Source: Arthrobacter sp. (GTDB taxonomy: Bacteria; Actinomycetota; Actinomycetes; Actinomycetales; Micrococcaceae). Taken from it: 64,000 nt of DNA. Under the pieces are notes generated by a model. It worked only from the letters and a program-made list of their open reading frames with translations. It was not told the DNA's origin and did not search any database. Made by a program: the position numbers and the translations under genes. Numbering within the stretch: position 1 is the stretch's first letter; each line of letters begins with the position of its first letter. Where the stretch lies: the NCBI GenBank assembly GCA_031277795.1, contig JAITLQ010000008.1, positions 78,826-142,825 on the forward strand, given 5' to 3'. This document shows, one piece after another, positions 11,377 to 18,717 of this stretch.

Positions 11377-12735
11377 ATGACGTCTACCGCCACCACCCAT
11401 TCGGCCAACCGGCGACGCGTCGCCGCGGCCACGATTATCGGCACCACCGTTGAGTGGTACGACTTCTTCATCTACGCCAACGCCGTGGCGCTGGTGTTCA
11501 ACAAGCAATTCTTCGACCCGGCCGGCGGAACCGTGGGCCAGATGGTGGCGTTCGCCTCCGTCGGCCTCTCCTTCCTCTTCCGCCCGCTCGGCGCCTTCCT
11601 GGCCGGCCACTACGGCGACAAGCTCGGCCGCCGCGCCATGCTCGTCATCACGCTGCTCATGATGGGGGCCGCCACGGCGCTCATCGGCGTGCTGCCCACC
11701 TACGCCCAGATCGGCGTTGCCGCGCCCGTGCTGCTGCTCCTGCTGCGCGTGCTGCAGGGCATCTCCGCCGGCGGCGAGTGGGGCGGCGCCGTCCTCATGG
11801 CCGTTGAGCACTCCGACGCCAAGAAGCGCGGCGTGGCCGGCTCCTTCCCGCAGCTGGGTGTGCCGCTGGGCATGATGCTCGCCTCCGCCGTCATGGCGCT
11901 CATGACCGGCGTGATCTCGCCCGGCGACGCGTTCGACGAGTGGGGCTGGCGCGTGCCGTTCCTGCTCTCGATCGTGCTGATCCTCGTGGGCTACTGGGTG
12001 CGCCGCTCCGTCGACGAGTCCCCCGTGTTCCAGGAGATCGCCGAGTCCAAGCAGCAGACCAAGGCCCCCGTCCTGGTGCTGTTCAAGAAGTACTGGTACC
12101 TCGTGGTTCTGGGCGCGCTCGTGTTCGTTGGCAACAACGCCCCGGGCTACATGACCACGGGCGGCTTCATCCAGAAGTACGCCACCGGCGACGCCGTGGG
12201 CCTGGGCAAGACCGAGGTGCTGCTGGCCGTGACCTTCGGTTCCGCTTGCTGGTTCGTGACGACGCTGCTGGCCGGCGTCTTCGCCGACAAGATCGGTCGC
12301 GTGCGCACCTACCAGATCGGCTTCCTCTGCACCGGTGTCTTCGTGTTCTTCCTCTTCCCGATGGTGAGCACCGGCTCGCTCGGCCTGCTGTACCTGTCCA
12401 TGGGCCTGTTCTCCATCGGCCTTGGCCTGACCTACGGCCCGCAGGCGGCGCTGTACTCGGAGATGTTCCCGGCCTCGGTGCGCTTCTCCGGCGTGTCCAT
12501 CTCCTACGCCATCGGCGCCATCCTCGGCGGCGCGTTTGCGCCCATGATTGCGCAGGGCATCCTGGACGCCACGGGCTCCACCCAGGGCATCTCGATCTAC
12601 CTCGCGATCGCTTGCGTCGTCTCCCTCGTCGCCGTGTCGCTCATTCGTGACCGCCGCGGCATCGACCTCTCCATCGCGAACGAGGCCGAGCAGGAGAAGG
12701 GCATCACCGTGTTCGACAAGGTCGACGCCAAGTAG
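11377..12735 (+). CDS. MHS-family metabolite:H+ symporter (MFS), 452 aa
   Basis: A 12-helix major facilitator of the metabolite:H+ symporter group, which imports organic acids, betaines or shikimate-type substrates. The N-terminus carries the family hallmark GTTVEWYDFFIYANAVAL and the loop motif GHYGDKLGRRAM; a second hallmark is GGEWGGAVLMAVEH in helix 4. The C-terminal tail is charged. Length is typical. The ATG at 11377 follows a G-rich stretch (GGGGG) 7 bases upstream. It is a close paralogue of the transporter at 18718, sharing long blocks such as YGPQAALYSE and FSGVSISYA, so one likely arose by duplication. It is flanked by a terminator and stands alone; its substrate is unknown. Confidence 0.9.
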   Translation: MTSTATTHSANRRRVAAATIIGTTVEWYDFFIYANAVALVFNKQFFDPAGGTVGQMVAFASVGLSFLFRPLGAFLAGHYGDKLGRRAMLVITLLMMGAATALIGVLPTYAQIGVAAPVLLLLLRVLQGISAGGEWGGAVLMAVEHSDAKKRGVAGSFPQLGVPLGMMLASAVMALMTGVISPGDAFDEWGWRVPFLLSIVLILVGYWVRRSVDESPVFQEIAESKQQTKAPVLVLFKKYWYLVVLGALVFVGNNAPGYMTTGGFIQKYATGDAVGLGKTEVLLAVTFGSACWFVTTLLAGVFADKIGRVRTYQIGFLCTGVFVFFLFPMVSTGSLGLLYLSMGLFSIGLGLTYGPQAALYSEMFPASVRFSGVSISYAIGAILGGAFAPMIAQGILDATGSTQGISIYLAIACVVSLVAVSLIRDRRGIDLSIANEAEQEKGITVFDKVDAK

Positions 12736-12746
12736 TTCCCGCGGGA

Positions 12747-12798
12747 CCGGCCCGCCGGGCCGGCCCGCCGGGCCGGCCCGCCGGGCCGGCCCGCCGGG
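12747..12798 (+). repeat. Four perfect tandem copies of a 13-bp unit (CCGGCCCGCCGGG)
   Basis: The unit repeats exactly four times with no spacer, starting 11 bases after the stop codon of the MHS transporter. The unit is largely self-complementary (CCGG ends), so the transcript can fold into several alternative hairpins. A variable-number locus by slippage is possible. Confidence 0.9.
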
Positions 12799-12822
12799 TG
12801 CCGCGCGCGCCCGGGTCCCACC

Positions 12823-12865
12823 ACGCCGCCCGCCGCCTCCATCCCCCGGAGGCGGCGGGCGGCGT
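12823..12865 (+). terminator. 18-bp hairpin after the MHS transporter gene
   Basis: A perfect 18-bp stem (12823-12840 with 12848-12865) with a 7-base loop, just after the 13-bp tandem repeats. There is no clear T tract. The rest of the 401-base gap up to 13136 should hold the promoter of the permease; an AT-richer stretch near 13040-13070 with ATCAC at 13047 and 13058 is the best candidate. Confidence 0.65.
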
Positions 12866-13136
12866 CGTCGTGCGTGTTGCCCCGACTGAAGCCCACGCCC
12901 CCGCATGTGCCTTCCCCCGCGCCCCGCGCGCCCCTTTCGCCCCCGCGATTCGCCGGAGGGGAGTCGAAAGGCCTAGGTTTCTTGGGGCCGGGTGACGCCC
13001 GCCTCGGGGCCCTGGCGCGCCACTCACACCGTCACGTGGTTGCGATCACATTTGGTATCACCTATTGTTTCCGCTCGGACCTCGCCGGACCGCTCGCTCG
13101 CTCCGGCCTCTCCGCTCACACTCAAGGGGAACCACC

Positions 13137-14561
13137 ATGCAAGGTGCATCCACGCCGGGATCCGGCCAGAAGCTGCGCTCGCGCCACGTCACGATGATCA
13201 CGCTCGGCGGCATCATCGGCGCCAGCCTGTTCGTCGGTTCAGGCAACGTCATTCGCTCCGTGGGACCGGCTGCCGTCATCTCCTATCTCATCGGCGGCCT
13301 GCTGGTGTTCCTGGCGATGCGCATGCTCGGCGAAATGGCGGCGCAGCGCCCGGCCATCGGCTCGTTCATGGAGTACGCCCGCGTTGGCCTCGGCGACTGG
13401 GCCGCCTATCTCGTGGGGTGGCTCTATTGGTACTTCTGGGTCGGCGTGCTCGCCTATGAGGCCGTCCTCGGCGGCGAAACCCTCGGCGCCTGGGCGCCGT
13501 TCCTGCCCTCCTGGGCCTGGACGCTCGTCCTCATCGCCATCTTCATCGGCGTGAACGCCGTCTCCGTGCGCAGCTTCGGCGAGGTCGAGTTCTGGCTCGC
13601 CAGCATCAAGGTGCTCGCGATCATCGTGTTCCTCGGCGGCGGCCTGCTCTTCGCGCTCGGTTGGTGGCCGAACGCCTCGTTCTCCGTCGACAACCTGTGG
13701 TCGCACGGCGGCTTCGCCCCGAACGGCATCGGCGTGGCCCTGACCGGCGTGGCGCTCGTGATCTTCTCGTACTTCGGCACGGAGATCGCCGTCATGGCGG
13801 CCGCGGAGTCCGAGGACCCGGCCAAGGGTATCAAGCAGGCCTCGAGCACCATCATCTGGCGCATCCTGCTCTTCTTCGTTGGCGCGGTCCTCATCATCAC
13901 CGCCGTGATCCCGTGGGACGAGCTGCCCGAGCCCGTCAATGTGGCCATGGCGCCCTTCACCCGCGTGTTCGCGCTCCTGGGCCTGCCCGGTGCCGACATC
14001 GTCATGCAGCTGGTCATCTTCACCGCCGTCATCTCGGTGCTGAACTCCGGCCTCTACTCGGCCTCGCGCATGTTCGCCGCCCTGGCCGACGAGGGCTTTG
14101 CGCCCAAGATCATGGCCAAGCGCAACGGCCACGGCGTGCCGATCTGGGCCCTCGTGGCCTCCTCGAGCGGCGCCGTCGTCGCGGCGATCGTCAACTACCT
14201 GGCCCCCGACTCCGGGATCTTCGAGTTCATCATGAACTCCGCCGGCCTCGTGGCGCTCTTCGTCTACGCGTTCATCTCCATCACGCAGATGCGCTTGCGC
14301 CAGAAGATGACGCCGGAGGAGGTCGCCGGCCTCAAGATCAAGATGTGGCTGCACCCGTGGCTGAACATCCTGCTGCTCGTGGCGATCGCCGCGATCCTGT
14401 GCGTCATGCTCACCTCCGACTCCGGCCGCGAGCAGGTGTACACGAGCCTCATTGCCACGGGCGCGCTTGTCATCGCGTGGCCGTTCGTGAAGCGTGCGCG
14501 CGCCAAGCGCGCCGCCGTCGCCGCGCCTGCCACGGAGCAGGCGGCCCCGGTCTCCGAGTAG
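13137..14561 (+). CDS. Amino acid permease (APC superfamily, AAT type), 474 aa
   Basis: A 12-helix amino acid/H+ symporter. The first helix has the signature HVTMITLGGIIGASLFVGSG (unwound GGIIG motif), with the AAT-type continuation FLAMRMLGEMAAQRPAIGSF. The mid-protein block FSYFGTEIAVMAAAESEDPA, diagnostic of the GabP/AnsP/CycA group, is present. The C-terminal 20 residues are basic and alanine-rich. Length is normal. The ATG at 13137 has AAGGGGA 6 bases upstream. Gene order does not reveal the substrate; GABA is possible since a GABA operon lies 7 kb away, but that is only a guess. Confidence 0.9.
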   Translation: MQGASTPGSGQKLRSRHVTMITLGGIIGASLFVGSGNVIRSVGPAAVISYLIGGLLVFLAMRMLGEMAAQRPAIGSFMEYARVGLGDWAAYLVGWLYWYFWVGVLAYEAVLGGETLGAWAPFLPSWAWTLVLIAIFIGVNAVSVRSFGEVEFWLASIKVLAIIVFLGGGLLFALGWWPNASFSVDNLWSHGGFAPNGIGVALTGVALVIFSYFGTEIAVMAAAESEDPAKGIKQASSTIIWRILLFFVGAVLIITAVIPWDELPEPVNVAMAPFTRVFALLGLPGADIVMQLVIFTAVISVLNSGLYSASRMFAALADEGFAPKIMAKRNGHGVPIWALVASSSGAVVAAIVNYLAPDSGIFEFIMNSAGLVALFVYAFISITQMRLRQKMTPEEVAGLKIKMWLHPWLNILLLVAIAAILCVMLTSDSGREQVYTSLIATGALVIAWPFVKRARAKRAAVAAPATEQAAPVSE

Positions 14562-14586
14562 CCCCCGGCACCAAGACCAGCAGGAC

Positions 14587-14650
14587 AACCCACGTGGTTC
14601 GTCTTTTCTCCGGCCAAGCGCGGGGGGGAAGACGAACCGCGTGGGTTTTT
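14587..14650 (+). terminator. Rho-independent terminator of the amino acid permease
   Basis: A long inverted repeat (AACCCACG...GTTCGTCTT pairing with AAGACGAAC...CGTGGGTT) with a G-rich loop and a run of five T's right after the stem. It is the clearest intrinsic terminator of the left half. Confidence 0.85.
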
Positions 14651-14663
14651 GCGTGTGAGTGAG

Positions 14664-14681
14664 GTGCCCGACGGCGGGTGG
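14664..14681 (+). repeat. Dispersed 18-bp motif GTGCCCGACGGCGGGTGG, exact copy
   Basis: Identical to the copy at 36682-36699. A shorter variant (GTGCCCGACGGCGCGAC) follows 31 bases later at 14695. Confidence 0.6.
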
Positions 14682-14711
14682 TTTGGTTGGGAGGGTGCCC
14701 GACGGCGCGAC

Positions 14712-15620
14712 TCAGGCCGGTGGCCCGCCGAAGAGCTCGCGGGCGAGGGCGGCCATGGCCTGCGCGGCCTGGGAGAGGCGGCGCTGGGCCGACCATACGA
14801 GCGAGACGGGCACGCCGGCGGCGTCCTCGTCCAGCGGGCGCACGCGGAGGGGCTTGCCCTCGTAGCTCAGGTTCCCGGCCGGGGCCTGGATCAGCACCGA
14901 CCATCCCAGGCCGCGGCCCACGAGGGAGCGGGTCACCTCGAAGTCGGTGGTGCGGAAGCGCACGCGGGGCACCAGCCCCGCCGCCGCGAACATCCGCATG
15001 GTGTTGTCGCGGCTGGGGGCCACGTCCAGCATGATCATGGGGTGTTCGGCGAGCTCGCGCAGGCCGAGGCGCTCCTGCGCGGCCAGGGGGTGCTCGGGGG
15101 AGAGGACCACGTTCGCATGGGCGGTGTAGAGCGGGAGCCGCTGCAGCTGGGAGCCGAGCGAGAGGTCGTACGCGATCGCCAGATCTGCGCGCCCGGATTC
15201 GACCGCCTCGAGGATGCTCGGCTGGTCGCCGTGGACAAAGTCGACCTCGACATCGGGGTGCCTGCGGACAAAGCCGTCAACGAGCGCGCTGAGCAGCGTG
15301 GGGGCCAGGGTGCCGTAGCAGCCCACGCTGACGCGGCCGCGCAGGACCGCGGCGGCATCGGCGGCGTGGAGCTGGAGGTCGCCCGCCTGGGCGAGCAGCG
15401 CCCGCGCGTGATCCGCGACGTAGCGGCCGGACGGGGTGAGCGCGGCGCCGTGGGCCTTGCGCCGCACCAAGAGCTGCGCCCCCATCGCCTCCTCGAGCGC
15501 CGTGACGGCGGCAGAGACGGCCGACTCCGAGGCGAAGAGCGCCGTCGCCGCGGCATGGATGCTCCCGTGGTCGGCCACGGCCGTGAAGCATTCGAGCTGG
15601 CGCAGGGTGTAGCCGGGCAT
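14712..15620 (-). CDS. LysR-family transcriptional regulator, 302 aa
   Basis: Has an N-terminal winged helix-turn-helix (residues 3-60: YTLRQLECFTAVADHGSIHAA, then ASESAVSAAVTALEEAMGAQLLVR) and a LysR substrate-binding domain behind it. The ATG at 15620 has GAGGA 6 bases upstream; a second ATG directly before it would add one methionine. It is divergent from the P450 operon, with 106 bases between the starts, the standard arrangement for a LysR regulator that controls the opposite operon in response to a pathway metabolite. The inverted repeat at 15680-15712 is a candidate binding site. Confidence 0.9.
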   Translation of the reverse strand: MPGYTLRQLECFTAVADHGSIHAAATALFASESAVSAAVTALEEAMGAQLLVRRKAHGAALTPSGRYVADHARALLAQAGDLQLHAADAAAVLRGRVSVGCYGTLAPTLLSALVDGFVRRHPDVEVDFVHGDQPSILEAVESGRADLAIAYDLSLGSQLQRLPLYTAHANVVLSPEHPLAAQERLGLRELAEHPMIMLDVAPSRDNTMRMFAAAGLVPRVRFRTTDFEVTRSLVGRGLGWSVLIQAPAGNLSYEGKPLRVRPLDEDAAGVPVSLVWSAQRRLSQAAQAMAALARELFGGPPA

Positions 15621-15679
15621 CATTCCTCGCCTATGCCGTGGATATTTCACGAATAATCCCGTTTTTCACGTGGATGTGT

Positions 15680-15712
15680 GCTGGAACACACTAGCTGAAG
15701 AGTTGTTCCAGC
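15680..15712. promoter_or_regulatory. Inverted repeat upstream of the P450 gene, candidate LysR operator
   Basis: GCTGGAACA (15680-15688) and TGTTCCAGC (15704-15712) are perfect inverted 9-mers 15 bases apart. The match extends outward to TGTGC/GCGCACA with a one-base bulge. It ends 14 bases before the P450 start codon. Two TTTCACG repeats (15645 and 15664) lie just upstream. Confidence 0.5.
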
Positions 15713-15726
15713 GCACAGGAGTTCCC

Positions 15727-16974
15727 ATGAGCATCGCCTCGCACGACACCGCGTCCACCCCGCTCCCGCACCCGTCGTCGGCCCAGGACGCGGCGGCCGA
15801 GCCCGGCCGCGAGGCCCCCATCGCCGACTGGGTCACCATCGAGGACCTGGACCGCGATCCGTTCCCGATCTACGCGCGGATGCGCGCCGAGGCACCCGTT
15901 CACTGGGTGCCGGCGATCAACCGCTACATGGTGGTGGGCTTCGACGCGTGCCACGAGGTGGAGCAGGATGCCGACCGCTTCAGCGCAGACGAGGAGGGCT
16001 CGCTCATGAAGCGCTCGATGGGCCACTCCATGCTGCGCAAGGACGACCCCGAGCACCAGATTGATCGCGCCTCGTACGGCTCCACGCTGCGCCCGGCCAC
16101 GATCAAGAACGTGTGGATGGAGATCTTCGCCAAGAACCACCGCACCTGGATGGATCATCTCCTGGCCGCCGGGCCCGGCGCCGACTTCGTGTGGGACTAT
16201 GCCGCCCCGTACACCGCTGACAACCTGCGCCTCATCATGGGCTTCCACTCGGCCACGCAGGAGGACATGCAGCGCTGGAGCCAGACCCTCATCAACGGCA
16301 CCGGCAACTACGCGGACGACCCGGAGGTGTGGGCGCAGGCCGAGCGCAGCAGCGCCGAGGTGGACGCCGCCATCGACGAGATGATCCCGTACCTGCTGCG
16401 CCACCCCGACGCCTCGCTCCTGTCCGGCCTGGCTTCCATGCCCATCCCGATGGAGGCCATCCGGGCCAACCTGAAGATGACCATCGGCGGCGGCCTCAAC
16501 GAGCCCCGCGATGTGCTGGCCACCACCGTGTGGGCGTTGCTGAACCGACCGGAGCAGCTCGCCGCGGTGCAGGCCGATCCCAGCCTCTGGGGCGCGGCCT
16601 TCGAGGAGTCGGTGCGCTGGGTCGCGCCGATCGGCATGTACCCGCGCCAGGTGACGCAGGCGACCGTGCTCGACGGCATCCGGCTCCCTGCCGGCGCGCA
16701 CCTGGGGATCGTCCTCGGGGCGGCCAACCGCGACGCGAGCCGCTGGGACAACGCGGAGGAGTACGACCTGCTCCGGCCCAAGCAGGCGCACCTGGCCTTC
16801 GGCGGTGGCCAGCACTTCTGCGCTGGGACCTGGATCGCCAGGGCCCAGGTGGCGCAGGTGTCCCTGCCCGCCGTCTTTGCCGAGCTGCCCGGCCTGCGCC
16901 TGGCGCCGCCGGAGGCGAGCGTCGACAAGGGCTGGGTCTTCCGCGGCATGACCCAGATGCCGGTCGCCTGGTAG
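15727..16974 (+). CDS. Cytochrome P450 monooxygenase with -EP- in the I-helix, 415 aa
   Basis: A soluble class I bacterial P450. The heme-thiolate loop is AFGGGQHFCAG with Cys365; the K-helix ExxR is FEESVRW. The oxygen-activating I-helix reads GGGLNEPRD, where the usual acid-Thr pair is Glu259-Pro260, so the conserved threonine is missing. From memory, the guaiacol O-demethylase GcoA (CYP255A) has a similar GAMQEP stretch. The ATG at 15727 has AGGAG 6 bases upstream. Ferredoxin and ferredoxin reductase follow at once and would supply electrons; an MHS transporter ends the operon, and LysR diverges. The likely role is opening degradation of an imported small acid or aromatic ether; the substrate is not readable. 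Confidence 0.9.
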   Translation: MSIASHDTASTPLPHPSSAQDAAAEPGREAPIADWVTIEDLDRDPFPIYARMRAEAPVHWVPAINRYMVVGFDACHEVEQDADRFSADEEGSLMKRSMGHSMLRKDDPEHQIDRASYGSTLRPATIKNVWMEIFAKNHRTWMDHLLAAGPGADFVWDYAAPYTADNLRLIMGFHSATQEDMQRWSQTLINGTGNYADDPEVWAQAERSSAEVDAAIDEMIPYLLRHPDASLLSGLASMPIPMEAIRANLKMTIGGGLNEPRDVLATTVWALLNRPEQLAAVQADPSLWGAAFEESVRWVAPIGMYPRQVTQATVLDGIRLPAGAHLGIVLGAANRDASRWDNAEEYDLLRPKQAHLAFGGGQHFCAGTWIARAQVAQVSLPAVFAELPGLRLAPPEASVDKGWVFRGMTQMPVAW

Positions 16975-17007
16975 CCCCTTCCCCCCACCATCTTCAGGAG
17001 TACCCCC

Positions 17008-17325
17008 ATGCCCACCATCACTTATCACCAGCCCAGCGGAGAGCGCACCACCCTCGAGGTCGCGGAGGGCGCCACCGTCATGCGCACCGCCGTGACCAAC
17101 GGGGTTCCCGGCATCGTCGGCGAATGTGGGGGCCAGGCCATGTGCGCCACGTGCCACGTCTATGTGCGCGGCGACGTCGCGCTGCCCGAACGCAGCGAGG
17201 ACGAGGACGAGATGCTCGATTGCACCTCGAGTGAACGCACCGACGCCTCGCGCCTCGGCTGCCAGATTGCGGTGGGAGGCGGCCTCGATTCCCTCGAGGT
17301 CGACGTCCCGGCGTCGCAGGTCTGA
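17008..17325 (+). CDS. [2Fe-2S] ferredoxin (adrenodoxin/putidaredoxin type), 105 aa
   Basis: An electron carrier between the reductase and the P450. The four cluster ligands have the canonical spacing of the vertebrate/bacterial P450-type ferredoxins: Cys40, Cys46, Cys49 and Cys85 (C-x5-C-x2-C-x35-C), within GECGGQAMCATCHVYV and LGCQI. Length is normal for the family. The ATG at 17008 has AGGAG 8 bases upstream. It lies 33 bases behind the P450 and 3 bases before the reductase, which strongly implies that the three form one electron-transfer chain. Confidence 0.95.
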   Translation: MPTITYHQPSGERTTLEVAEGATVMRTAVTNGVPGIVGECGGQAMCATCHVYVRGDVALPERSEDEDEMLDCTSSERTDASRLGCQIAVGGGLDSLEVDVPASQV

Positions 17326-17328
17326 GCC

Positions 17329-18657
17329 GTGCCGGGCGTCGTCATCGTGGGTGCCGGTCAGGCCGGCATCGAGGCCGCCTGCGTCCTGCGAGAGGCGGGC
17401 TATGCGCGCAGCGTCACGGTGCTGGGGGAGGAACGCGGGACGCCGTATCAGCGGCCGCCGCTCTCCAAGGACCTCAGCGCGGGCGGCGAGCTGCCGCTCC
17501 TGCCGCTGCGCGCGCCGCGGGCGCTCGCCGAGCTCGGCGTCACCGTCATCGAGGGGGCGCGGGCCACGCGGCTGCTGCGCGGGGAGCGCCTCGTGGAGTA
17601 CACCGCGGCTGACGGCCGGCCGCACCGGCTGGAGTACGAACACCTGATCCTGGCCACGGGCGGCACCGCGCGCGGCACCGGCCCGGGCGGCGGTCAGCGG
17701 CCCGGCGAGGACGCCGCCGGCGTGCATCGCCTGCGCACCCGCGAGGACGCGCAGGCCCTGGCCTCGGCGCTGCGCACCGCGCGTTCGGTGGCCGTGATCG
17801 GCGGCGGGGTGATCGGGCTCGAGTTCGCGAGCATCAGCGCGGCGGCCCGCGTGCCCACCACCGTGCTGGAGCGGGGGCAGCGGATTCTTCGCCGCTTCGT
17901 CGGCGGGGAGAGTGCGGCCTGGCTGCACGGACGCCACGAGGACCGTGGCGTCAGGATCCTGCGGCAGGCGACGGTCGAGGGCTTCGAGCGCACGGAGGAC
18001 GGCCCCGTCGCCGCCGTGCTGCTCGCGGGCGGCGGCCGCCTCGAGGCTGACCTCGTGCTCGTCGGCACGGGCGTCACGCCGGCGGTCTCCTTGGCGGCGG
18101 ACGCGGGCCTGGAATGTGCCGGGGGCATCACGGTGGATGCGCGCCTGCGCACCGCCGACCCGCGCATCAGCGCCATCGGCGATTGCGCCAGTTTCGTCAG
18201 CCCCCATGCCCCGGCCCCGCTGCGCCTCGAGAGCGTGCAGAACGCCACCGACCAGGCGCGCTTCGTGGGCCGCGCCTTGGCCGCGGAGCTCGCCGCGCCG
18301 GCGGACCTCGCGGGCCGCGCGGACGCCGCGGAACCCGGCGGGGCACCGGCGCCCGCCCAGCAGAACTACGTGGACCTGCCCTGGTTCTGGTCGGTGCAGG
18401 CCGGCGTGAAGGTCCAGGTGGCGGGCCTCGCCACGGACGCGGGCGCGTCGGTCGTGATCGGCGACCCGTCCGCCGGCAAGTTCTCGGTGCTGCGCTTCGC
18501 CGGCGAACGCCTCGTGTGCGTCGAGTCGATCGGCCGCCCGGCCGACCACCTCGCCGCCCGGCGCCTCCTCGCCGCAGGAGACGGTCCCACCCTTGCCGAG
18601 GCCCGCGCGGGTCGTATCGAGTCCCTCAAGTCCTGGAACGCCGTCGTGCCCGTGTGA
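17329..18657 (+). CDS. FAD/NAD(P)H-dependent ferredoxin reductase, 442 aa
   Basis: A putidaredoxin-reductase-type flavoprotein. It has an N-terminal FAD motif (VIVGAGQAGIEAACVLREAGY), PYQRPPLSKDLSAGG, a central NAD-binding motif (VAVIGGGVIGLEFAS) and the second FAD motif ISAIGDCASFVSPH. A reductase C-terminal domain follows (DLPWFWSVQAGVKVQVAGLA). It would pass electrons from NAD(P)H to the ferredoxin encoded 3 bases upstream. The start is GTG at 17329; the sequence GAGCC before it is a weak ribosome site, so translation may be coupled to the ferredoxin gene. Length is slightly above the usual 400-420 owing to Ala/Gly-rich insertions near residue 330. Confidence 0.93.
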   Translation: MPGVVIVGAGQAGIEAACVLREAGYARSVTVLGEERGTPYQRPPLSKDLSAGGELPLLPLRAPRALAELGVTVIEGARATRLLRGERLVEYTAADGRPHRLEYEHLILATGGTARGTGPGGGQRPGEDAAGVHRLRTREDAQALASALRTARSVAVIGGGVIGLEFASISAAARVPTTVLERGQRILRRFVGGESAAWLHGRHEDRGVRILRQATVEGFERTEDGPVAAVLLAGGGRLEADLVLVGTGVTPAVSLAADAGLECAGGITVDARLRTADPRISAIGDCASFVSPHAPAPLRLESVQNATDQARFVGRALAAELAAPADLAGRADAAEPGGAPAPAQQNYVDLPWFWSVQAGVKVQVAGLATDAGASVVIGDPSAGKFSVLRFAGERLVCVESIGRPADHLAARRLLAAGDGPTLAEARAGRIESLKSWNAVVPV

Positions 18658-18717
18658 GGCTCCGGCGCCCACCGGCCGCACGAGCGGCCACCCCTCACCC
18701 ACCCTCAGGAGGACCCC

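Noticed and set aside
12747..12798. Tandem repeats considered as a CRISPR array
   Set aside because: The 13-bp units are directly adjacent with no spacers, and no cas gene is near.
9874..12906. A 1010-codon open frame on the minus strand, opposite the DUF4352-like and MHS genes
   Set aside because: Antisense to clearly recognised genes. Its translation is His/Arg/Gly-rich without any family pattern, as expected for the reverse strand of very GC-rich coding DNA.
15691..18702. A 1003-codon minus-strand frame opposite the P450, ferredoxin and reductase genes
   Set aside because: Mirror of three certain genes; composition is His/Arg/Gly-biased and no domain is visible.
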